In this document: one piece after another, positions 38,001 to 50,000 of the stretch
Layout: every line of letters begins with the position of its first letter
Numbering within the stretch: position 1 is the first letter of the stretch
Assembly: GCF_021869535.1 (NCBI RefSeq)
Contig: NW_026262648.1
Span: forward strand, 2,294,001 to 2,358,000
Direction: 5' to 3'
Length of the DNA stretch: 64,000 bases
DNA from: Mytilus californianus
Lineage: Eukaryota > Mollusca > Bivalvia > Mytilida > Mytilidae
Made by a program: the position numbers and the translations under genes
Notes under the pieces: model-generated
What the model was told of the DNA's origin: nothing
What the model saw: only the letters and a program-made list of their open reading frames with translations
Databases searched by the model: none

Positions 38001-41000
38001 AACATACCCGCTGCATTTGTTTGCACCAGTCCTAAGTCAGGAACCTGATGTTCAGTGGTTGTTGCTTGTTGATGTGGTTCATAAGTGTTTCTTGTTTCTT
38101 GTTTTTTATATAGATTAGACCGTTGGTTTTCCTGTTTGAATGGTTTTACACTAGTCATTTTTAGGGCCCTTTATAGCTTGCTGTTCAGTGTGAGCCAAGG
38201 CTCCGTGTTGAAGGCCGTACTTTGACCTATAATTGTTTACTTTTTACACATTGTGACTTGGATGGAAAGATGTCTCATTGGCACTCATACCACATCTTCT
38301 TATATCTATTTGCATTAATTAGCTCCCATTATTACAAGTACTGAGAGGAAATAACACCAGATCACCATAATTTGTTCAAAGTTGATATTGCTGAAAATAA
38401 TGGATCGATGGAAATAAAGCTTTCTTTTGTGCTAAAGTGGGTTAGTAATTCAATAAAAAAAAATTTTGTAGTAAAATAAATAAGGAATTGAATAATTTAT
38501 GATTTATCTGCTTGAAAATGAATCTGTTACAATTACTAAACTGGAAATCACCGCCAAGTGTTGGTCGGCAATTTCCATGTTTTATATGTACTGGTCTCTG
38601 ATGTCCCAGTTTTTCCAGCAAATCCTAAAAAAAATCAGAAGTGAGAGCAATCTTGGACCTCATGCAAATCATACTATATCTTCAATAAATCAATTTATCA
38701 TTTCTTTGAACAACTAAAACCTTCAATTTTGTTTTTAGACAAAAGTTCTATTTATTATCTGTACAAAATGACCCAAACGTTTTTTTGTGTGGAATATCCG
38801 ATTATGCTACAAATATTTTTGTTCTGTTTACCTGTATATTCTGTGATGAAATTTTAGCATAAAAATCAACTATAGATCCTCCAATGACAACCTGAAAAAT
38901 AAAAAAACAAACTTTAAAAAGCTTACTTTAGTGTACAAAAATCAACTTCAATAATTTGAGGGAGGTGCGCATGCATGCTACTTGAGGAAAATACAGTAAA
39001 AGTTTCATAGTATAATAAAGTTAATCTCAGAAAAAACTAGATATGGATAATGCTCCCCATCTGCTCTGCAATATGCATGAGTATAGTTCCATACACTTTA
39101 GATAAGACACACAGTGATGTTGAAGTACAACTTGAAATTGTTGCGCTGTCTGTAAGACACAAATGATGCCCCCGCCTTACCATCAGAAATTATAAATCTA
39201 ACACTGTGTATGATGATCTATCTTTTATTTTATTTTGAATGTCTAACTTGCAGGACTGGATATCCAACCAAAGGTTTCAACTTTCCAGTTTATTAGTAGT
39301 CACCAAGTTCAACTTTCTATTTCCAGTGGTCACAAAGTTCAACTTCTCGGTATTGATTAAATATTTGACATTACTAAAAAAATCTTATTTATTGCATTAG
39401 GGACATTAAACTGTAGTAGTACAAACCATGTTTTCAATCACATAGCAAGTGAGAAGGAAAGGTCCAACTACTGGTTTTTGTGAATATCTAACAAACCCCC
39501 TTTCTAACTTTTTGTTCAAAAAATGACTAAGTCCAAATACCTGGCATTTTGAGATTATTTGAAAAAAAAAAAAAAAAATCCTGAAGACATGCACACCTCT
39601 ATCATGTGTAGAAACATCCTACAAAATATCAAAGCTGTAGCTCAAAAACTGTAGGAGGAGATAGCTGGACATATCATGTATTTACATTCGGACGGACGGA
39701 CGAACAGACGGACGGACAGGGGAAGATTAATATGCCTCTCAACATTTTGTTGCCGGGGCATAAAAAGGTGATGCATGGATAAGTTAATGAAAAATAACAA
39801 GATTGCTATGCTGTAAGGAAATGTCCTCCACCAATGTGTAAAATAGAATTAATATTTTTTTAAACTATAGAGTGGCGGGACACATATTATCTTAAACTTC
39901 TTCTTTCAAAATATTCAAGATGGTATATAAACCCAATATTGCTCTAAGATGACAACAAATTTCTGTGATATCATAGTATCACTGAATATCTGAGAAAACT
40001 TTTGTAATTTGATAAGTTCAAGATTTTAGCCTCCTAATTAATTGGTAAAAGGAAAAAAAAGGTAATTTATTTCTGGATGACAAACTTTCACAATTATCAA
40101 ACACATCAAAATGATGACATAGTCTTTCAAGCTCAACCATTTTGGTGTTAATTACTAGTAAAAGAAAATATATTTAAAACTTATAAATTTTCATGCAACA
40201 GCATTCATTTTACTATTGAGATAATACAGTGGTTAATTAATCTCAATCCTTTTGAAGGTCTTTGCTTGATTTTCTCAAGTGCCAATCAATAACTCATAAA
40301 ATAGAAACAGGCTGTTAGTTATCTTGTTTGAATTGCTTTACATTTGCCATTTCAGGGCCTTTTATAGCTTGCTATTCGGTATGGGTTTTGCTTATTATTG
40401 AAGGCCTTACAAGACCTTCAGTTGCTAACCTTCTAAGTCATTTGGTCTCTGGTGGAGAGTTGTCTCATAAGCAATCATACCACATCTTCTTAATTTCATA
40501 TTTAAGCAGTTTTTAAATACATATAATTATATATGTATGGCTTTCCAAATACCGTTTCGATTCCTAACATCACTGAAGAGACATTAATTGTTGAAATCCT
40601 TTTATGGTGTACAAAAACCTTTGCACCATTTGTTTGCGGTATATCATCTTTTCCGCAAGTTTATTGTTTTCTGTTTAGTATTAAATTTTTAATTAAGATC
40701 CATTTATTACATCAGTGATCTGTTTATTTGGCAATCGCCAATGGCAGTCAGCAGGGTTTAAGAACATTTGTTGTTCGACCTGTTAGTCAAATGCGTTTTG
40801 TTAAAATATGCTTTTTCACTTTTTTGGTCTTTTTGATAATGTTGTTTGTGCTGTATTTAGACCCCTCTAACAAGAAATTTGTTTTTGCATGCACACGTAT
40901 AAAAATGCGGTTTTTATCCAACGCAATCATAGGTTTGAACGTTGTTTTCAATTTAGACTTGTATATATATATATATAAAACGTCTGAATAATAGTCAACT

Positions 41001-44000
41001 ATTTTTCCCACGAGGGCGCTGGATCGTTACGAGTAACGATACATGTACACAATAAATAAATTATATAAACGCCTAAAAAGTGTACACAACAACACCAATA
41101 ACAAAAAAAGGAACTATAAATGTAATTATTTATAAATATTTCGGATAACAGATATCCTTCATCAGTAAATATGATTGTGATGTTGAATGAATCATATATT
41201 AGTCTACTTAAATTAAACTATAACAATCTTGAAATTTATACAATAAAAATATATGTAGAAAGTCTTATAACAACAACACTGGAGGGACTGCTGCAGAAAA
41301 TTTATTGATCGACATGTTTCGGTGCCTAGGGCACCGTCATCAGGATACAAATAATACATTGAACATACTTAAGTGTACAATCGGGTTGTCTTGTGACAAC
41401 GTCATAGTATAGTAGTTGTTATGAAAGGGAAGTAATAGTGAAAGTATAAATAGAAAATGTATATAAATAGATTGTCAACATGAAAATGAAAGTAAATTAA
41501 AATTGTTTGTATATCAACTCTGTGTTATTATTGTCTCAGCTAAAAATGTTATAAATAGAATGTACAAACACATGTCTGTCCCATAGTTCTTCCGGTAGCT
41601 CATCTAAACATATGGTTTCATCACTGCTGCTTGTTGTCAGGTCTATGTAGTCTTCCTGAGTAAGGTCCATGACATAACCGTAATCGTTTGTTATTGTATT
41701 ACGGTTATGTCATGGACCTTACTCAGGAAGACTACATAGACCTGACAACAAGCAGCAGTGATGAAACCATATGTTTAGATGAGCTACCGGAAGAACTATG
41801 GGACAGACATGTGTTTGTACATTCTATTTATAACATTTTTAGCTGAGACAATAATAACACAGAGTTGATATACAAACAATTTTAATTTACTTTCATTTTC
41901 ATGTTGACAATCTATTTATATACATTTTCTATTTATACTTTCACTATTACTTCCCTTTCATAACAACTACTATACTATGACGTTGTCACAAGACAACCCG
42001 ATTGTACACTTAAGTATGTTCAATGTATTATTTGTATCCTGATGACGGTGCCCTAGGCACCGAAACATGTCGATCAATAAATTTTCTGCAGCAGTCCCTC
42101 CAGTGTTGTTGTTATAAGACTTTCTACATTATTGTGTTTCATCATAACGACCCTGCATACCCGAGGTATCCACTTCAGGGACTCTAACTCACTACAGACT
42201 CACCAGGCGTTGGTTCACTTTCGTTTGTAATAAAAATATATATATGGAAAACAGAATATTTGTTTCTCCATTATCTTCTTGTTGCCTATTTGAATATGAC
42301 GACAACACCATAAAACTTGAGGTGTACAAAAGTAATTTGTCAAAAATATATGTGCATACTACTTACAATCCTGTTGTCTCCTGTCTTCTGATTGGACGGA
42401 TATCTGTGTCTGGAGGTAGAAATGACACCCACTTTCTTCTTTCTTATATCACACAGTTTCATTGCTATCTGACTCCCTACTATGGCATTATTTTTCACTA
42501 ATGCAATATCAAAGCTGGTTAAGGAAAACATTTGATATCTTTTTTTGCCCTTTTTTTAACAGTCTAAGATTAATAAATATGATGTAACAATAATAGGAAT
42601 AATTATGTGCAAAAGTTTGGATGGGTGTAAAAAAAAATTCATCACCAGAAATCGATTTGTATTAATTACTAATAAAAGTATTGGTAGTAATGTCCAACAG
42701 CTATACCATAAATAACAAACTGCACACACATAAAGGATACTGGCTGTCAATGATGATCCTTGTGTCATCTCATTTACTTTCTGTAACACAAATGGGGTTA
42801 CTTCCTTTCCAATAATATTCTGGTTCCTACAAAAATATAAAAAGTCTATAGTAGACACAAAAGTATGTCACTCTTAAACTAAAACTCCTGCTTTTTCATG
42901 TCGGTCTCATTGGCAATCATACCACATCTTCTTATTTTTATATTTACCATATTTAGAAAATACAAGTGCTTGTTGATTTTGAATTAGAGCCCCATAAATA
43001 ATTGTGAGAGAAAATGACAATAGTATCAACAGTTTACTGACATCAGACAACAGTTACTGAGTAAAATTACAAATAAATAATATTCATATAATCTGAAATC
43101 AAATAAACAGTACATTACACAGAACCTTATTAAATAGCACAACCCATTGAGTTTGATAATTGTGCATTAGATGTAAAATATGCCTGAATCAAGGGATATA
43201 CTCATACTCATAAAATGCTTACAAAATCTAAATCCCCAAAATAAGCCACTGTCTGAGTAAGTGATGATTATATATTTAATACATGTTCTTGGGCAAACAA
43301 AAACAGTGAGTAAAAAGTTGTTCAGATTGAGACATCATGGCATTCTTCCAAAACCTTCCAAATGCATTTAGTGTCCCCAATCACAGCGGACATAAATTGT
43401 TTGGAGATTTGTACAAGTATATTTACTTGATCTCAATGTTTTTCTTGTTAAACAACTGATAATCAATGTCATCATGATCTATACATGTATATCTTTTAAG
43501 ACATTTTACTGGTAAATTTGAACTCTGTTATTGAAAAACATAGAAAATAATCTGAGAAATCAACCAAAATTCTAACTGCACTAACTTAGCTTCAGTGAGT
43601 GCTTGCTGTATAGCAAACTCTATTATCTCGCCATCAGCTGATGATTCCTGAGGTATAGGTACTGCTATCAATATTCCACTCTGTAAACCTAACCTAAGTT
43701 GAGCATCTGTAATATAAATGCTAGGTTTGTGTTCCCTTAACCATAATCTGCTATCAGAATTCAATGTATTCATACATGTGAAACTTCGGTCTGGAAGACA
43801 ATAATCCCCTTTTAAGTGGTCTCCTTACGTTTCCCCAGTGAAGAGATAAAAATTCTGTGTATCATAATTTCATGAATAAAAATTTCTAGAAGCCATTGTT
43901 ATTACATTTGTTTCAAACATTTACTTTTATAAATGGTAAAAACCCAAGTTTATCAAATGTTTGATTAACAATTGATTTCTGGTGTAACTGAGATTACACA

Positions 44001-47000
44001 AATCAGGTAGATTTTGACCCTGAGGCTAATTAACATGTGATTATAGTTTGATTGTCAAAATGAGGTCAAGGACAATGGACATATCCCAGACAGAAATTTC
44101 TTAATATAAGACATCTGTATACAAGTTAATAAGCATCCCGGTCTTTTGCCTTCTGAAAAAAGCTTTATACGAAGAGTTTAGGCTGCAGCCCGACTATCAT
44201 TCCTACGTCTGGCATTCTGTTAATTTCATTTACTCACTTGAATAATTCCCTGGACTGACCATGGGGACCAATGACTGACAACGAGTCATATTGTTTTCGT
44301 GAAAAATATTTTAATTGTTGATACAAAGTATATAGGAGTTGAAGAAAAAATTAATTAGTGTCCAGAGAAACCAATGTTAACCCTGCCTCCTACCAAATCC
44401 AATCTATGATTGAGTGGCGATATTCAAGTCAATGAAAACTTTTATACTATGAGATATGGGTTTTGTTCATTGTTGAGGACCATACTGTGACCTATAGTTG
44501 CTAACAACCACATCATTTGGTGTTTGGTGAACAGCTGTCTTAGTGGTAATCATATCACATCTCCTTATTTTCATAAACTATAAATTCAGAAATTATTGCA
44601 AGGCTGTTATTAATGCAAAAAATGTGACTGGGTGACTATCGCAATAATTAGAACATGCACTCTGATATATGATCCATCTATATGCAACTTTTCCTAAAAT
44701 CGCAATAAATAATCTTGCATTTTGGTCCATTCTTAAAAAATCTCAATAATAAATGCACACAATAATTTCTGAATTTACAGTATTCTTAAATTCCCTAACA
44801 ACAACTACAACAATTTTTATTTGTCAATCAAGATGCCCAGAGGAGCAGAACAATTACAGTTTTAATTAAAGTGTACAAATAATTGTGATGATTTTTTTGA
44901 TTGAAAAATTACAATAAAACTAAAACTAAAACTCTATACATCATGGCTACTGAAACATACCAGTAATAGCTTTGTCTCATGCTTGGCTATATCTATAGAG
45001 AAAAGAAAACCTATGATTATGAAATCTGAAATTTGAACTTTGATTTTTAGCATGAAAGTTTAAAAAGTTACCATTCTTATAATTACTAAAATAATACCAA
45101 TAAGTTCTGCTGCTTTTGTAGCATCTTGTACATTGTATGGTGACTGGTACCCACTCCTTGGTACAAAGAATGCTGGAAAATCTTTACTGTTCCCATAACT
45201 GGCCACACAAACTCCTTTTGTTTCCTATAATATACAATGTACAATGAAGTTCAGTATTACTTAAAACCAACACCATGTCAAGAATCAAGATTTAACTACA
45301 ACAATAGAGAGAATAAATTGCTTCGCCAAGCACAGCTGGATACAACAGCAGAGGTTTAACCCTGAACAGTTGGGGCAAAAATGGACACAATAATTGCGCT
45401 TGATACAGGTCTGAATTTGGATGGTAATTAAATATTTGACACATAATAGGTTTCTGACACAGAATAACTGTAGTCAAAGAACTTAGAATTGGTTATATGA
45501 TTTGAATTTATATTCAATTTTTTGCTTTCGTGCAATACACTTTGCTGTTGCGAATTGACCCCCCCTCCCCCACAAAAAAAATAAAAAATTTACCCCCCTT
45601 TTTATTTGCTTTTGTGCAATACACTATGCTGTTGCGTATTGACCCCCCCCCCCCCCCCCCCTTTTTTTATTTTGCAAAAAAAATTATGTTTGAAGAATTT
45701 TTCTTTTTAATTTCTGAAATCAGAAATGAGAAAAAATTGACCCCCACAATTTCTTTTTACCCCCCCCCCCCTGCTTTTTCCCCCAAAAAAAATTCTTTCC
45801 CTCAAGATATGGTCATATTCTCTATTCAAATTTCCAATGGAGTTTGCAACCATAATTACCCATTTAAATACATCATAAAAGTCTTAATATAGAAAATGAC
45901 ATACATAATCATGGCTAAAATTAATATTCCTTAATAGTAACTTCTAAAAATAAATTGACAGCTAATCATCTCAAGACAATACAACATTTCTTTATACATA
46001 ATTTTAAAGCAGTGTAAGGGGTGTATTCAAAACGTGATTGGATTACCTCCCTTACACTGCTTTTAAATTGTCTTAAGTAATTAAAATTGAGAATGGAAAT
46101 GGGGAATGTGTCAAAGAGACAACAACCCGACCATAGAACAGACAACAGCAGAAGGTCACCAACAGGTCTTCAATGCAGCGAGAAATTCCTGCACCCGGAG
46201 GCGTCCTTCAGCTGGCCCCTAAACAAATATATATACTAGTTCAGTGATAATGAACGCCATACTAAACTCCAAATTGTACACAAGAAACTAAAATTAAAAA
46301 TAATACAAGACTGGCAAAGGCTAGAGGCTCCTGACTTGGGACAGGCGCAAAAATGCGGCAGGGTTAAACATGTTTATGAGATCTCAACCCTCCCCCTATA
46401 CCTCTAGCCAATGTAGAAAAGTAAACGCATAACAATACGCACATTAAAATTCAGTTCAAGAGAAGTCCGAGTCTGATGTCAGAAGATGTAACCAAAGAAA
46501 ATAAACAAAATGACAATAATACATAAATAACAACAGACTACTAGCAGTTAACTGACATGCCAGCTCCAGACTTCAATTAAACTGATTGAAAGATTATGTC
46601 TTCATCATATGAATATCAGGCACAATCCTTCCCGTTAGGGGTTTAGTATCATACCATCATAACATATATGAGAAGAATTGTGCATTAACCAGGAAACCCT
46701 TGTTTTTCCCCCTTTTTTGCCCCTAATTCCTAAACGGTTTGAGCCATAACCCCCCAAAGCAAATCCCAACCATCCCTTTGTGGTATGGAAACTTGTGGTA
46801 TAATTTCAGAGAGATCTTTACATCGTTCAACAAGTTATTGTCTGGAAACTAGAAAAATGCTTATTTGGGCCCCTTTTTGGCTACTAATTCCTAAACTGTT
46901 AGGACCAAAACCCCCAAAATCAATCCCAACCTTCCTTTTGCGGTTATAAACCTTGTGTTTAAATTTCATAGATTTCTATTTACATATACTAAAGTTATTG

Positions 47001-50000
47001 TCCGGAAACCAACTGTCTTAGGACGACGACGACGACGACGACGACAACGTGATACCAATATACGACCACAAAATTTTTTGCAGTCGTATAAAAAGTACCA
47101 CATTGTATATTAAATATTGAAACATTTAAAATCAGTAGAAATTAGAAAAAAGTATGGACAAAAACTAGACAATTGGTAAATGAGGCAAAAAGTCCTTTGT
47201 AAAACATGTAAAATAGCTTTGGCCTTAATCCAAAAATTATCCTATCAGTGACAGCTGTGTAGGCCTTGATGACACAAATGTTTCAAACTGTGTTTTGATA
47301 TACTGGTATGCTAATTTTCATTTACATACCACAATTGAGGTCTTTTAAGTATGATAAATACACAACTAAATTTGATGAAACGTGAAATGTAGGTGTAAAA
47401 AATATTTTGTATTACCGTATATATAATATCAAAATACAAATTAGAACTATTAAACCCATCTATCAAGGACCATAACTTCTAAATGGCAAAGGTGAAAATC
47501 GTCAATATCAAAAATGACCTCCATTTTGTCATCAGTAACAATATATTAAAACTTAAAAGCATAAGATGAAAGGTTTATAAGTTATTACATTTTAAACGAC
47601 ATAAAGAGAATTTTCCATTGAATCTATCAAGGCCAATAACTCCTGAACTGCATAAGTGAATCTTCAATATCAAATAAATCTCCATTTTGTCATCAGTTAC
47701 AACATATTAAAATTGAAAAGAATTGGTTGAACAGTTTATAAGTTATTGAAAGAAACTGTTGACAGCAAAACGCCTACTTCACCATTTTAATAAATGAATT
47801 TTTCCTGAAGAAAACCCTGATTAAAATTTAGTACTCGATAACAAATAGGAGCCTCACTTTTCTTCCAATTTCTAAAATCTAACGAATAAATATTATATTT
47901 TCCGTTTATTTACATACAGTTAACTTTTGGTTGATTCGAAATCTCGGATGAGTCGAGGTTTTCAAGTTGTCCTAAACTTTGTTCCATATAAATATATGTA
48001 TATCAACTCCTAATGAGTCGAAATTTCGGTTGACTTGAACCAGATTTACCATCCCAAGGTTTACAAAAGCATGCAAATTGCATTATTCATCTCGAATTGA
48101 TACACGTTATATGTCAAAACATGACCTCGGGATTTAAATAAATTGAAGAGTTCATTTGACAATACACCTGTAATTATATTTCCGGTCACTGACCAATGTA
48201 TTGATTTATGACATTCTTTTTCCACGAGTGTTTACCTAAGATTATCTTTGATTACCATGATAAATAATAAGTGATACTTAATGAAAAATTATTTAAAATG
48301 TTTTAAAAAAAATCAACCGTTATCATACATTAATGAGCTTTTATAGCTGACTATACGCCATGGGTTTTTCTCATTGTTGAAGGCTGTACAGTTGCCTATA
48401 ATTGCTTACATCCACTTCATTTGAACTTTGGTGGATAGTTGTCTCATTGGCAATCATACCACATATTCATCTGGATTTATTCTAGCCTAACTAAGCTAAG
48501 CACGAGTTGTGTCCCTTGATCAAACCTCTGGTATTTTTTTGAGTCGAACTACAGGTATATTGAAATATATCTCTGGTCTGGCTGACTTCGAGATAACGAG
48601 AGTCGACTGTATAAAACTAATGTATATTGTTTATATTTCTATGCCAAAAGAGTTTTACAAAATAAAAAAAAATTTGAAGTAAACAAAAGCACAAATCAAT
48701 AAAAAAGTAATTGATTGAGAAAATATTAATTTGTTGAACTTTAAACAGATGAAAATTGTCTATTTTTTAAAGAAAAAAGTTGATTTCACAGGTTTTTATT
48801 CAAAATCTGAAATTGTATTATTTTGATATATGTCATTTTAAATAAATAAGACCCTTTGGCAGAAATGTTGAATGCACTAGTGACATTTACAAAACATAGA
48901 TAAGTAATTTATTTACAATCAATAGCAGTAGAGATATATCAAACAGAACATCCCATTGTAACATTTCAATGTATATAATTATATAAAATTTACTACAACT
49001 AAGAAATCAAAATGAAAGTGAAGATATGAATCAATTAAGACCTAATAAAATGAAATTAGTGTTAATTGTATACATTTGTAATTCAAATAAAGTGAACAAC
49101 AATTAAACACTAAACACAATACACAATACAGCAAACAGAAGAAAAAAGAATCTCTTTCTGATAAAACGATTTATAAATCAAAACTAATATCAACTCAAGT
49201 CTAAAATGCCATAAAAGTTAGTATAATTACACTAATGCAAATATAAGTTCACACAAAGCTGAGACAAACCTTAGATCATGCTGAAATATATGTACTGTAA
49301 ATTAAGAAGTGTCATATTTACTTTATTGGTTTTAAAATTAGTTGATTTTCAACACATGCATGGCTTATCATCAAAATACATGATTATATATTTCTAAACC
49401 ATATCAAATACCTTTCAATCACTTTTATCTGTACCATTTTTTCTGGTGTCACATGAAAAGTACTTTTTTAAGATGTGACAATGTTCTGTACTCTGAACCA
49501 GTTATCATCATTGAACAAATTGCATTCTTTATCTCTTATATTGAACTTCATTGAAGATTTTTTGGTTAAAAATTGTTTTGCCTTGGTTGATTGTAGATGT
49601 GATCAGAAAATTCTACCGGCTATATAAGCCATTAATGATGTTGAAGTTATTAGTTATGTAAACTGGTTGTTACTGGTTGTAAACATTTTTCTATTTTAAA
49701 ATTTCAGATCTTTGATTAGGCCACACAAAATTAATTTCTAGTTCTTCGGACACTTTCCGCAAAAAATGGTAGCGAGAGAGCGAAATTTTGTTATTTGGTT
49801 TTTTTTTTTTAAGTTTGATTTTTGGCAGGCGAAAGTATATTTTACTAGTGAGCGATATTATTTTTGAAATATTAAAAAAATAAAATCCATGAAAAGCATT
49901 TTATGCAAGCTAGCGATCAGAAATTTACAAAGTTTTGGTGCTTCAGGTTTTTATATATCTCGTATCCCTCTTCTTATATTACCCTAATTTGCTTCTTAAT

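Larger units (their letters stand above)
41255..42228. mobile_element. Palindromic Penelope-like/retrozyme-like insertion with 13-bp TSD
   Basis: The arms 41255-41684 and 41698-42127 are 430-bp inverted copies with no indel and no mismatch that I can find, separated by 13 bp. A 101-bp unpaired tail (42128-42228) follows on the right. The whole is flanked by AATAAAAATATAT (41242-41254 and 42229-42241), a 13-bp target duplication typical of target-primed retroelements. Each arm holds a hammerhead-like core and a 44-codon ORF (41712-41846 on +, mirrored at 41536-41670 on -). No reverse transcriptase is present, so the insertion is a truncated, inverted copy. Confidence 0.78.

Noticed and set aside
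42433..42514. Exon 7 starting at the canonical CCAG acceptor
   Set aside because: Joined to exon 6 it shifts the frame and reaches a stop within six codons. Kept only as an alternative if a sequencing indel exists.
45530..45892. 120-codon proline-rich ORF
   Set aside because: Produced by poly-C tracts within a family F leader; not a gene.
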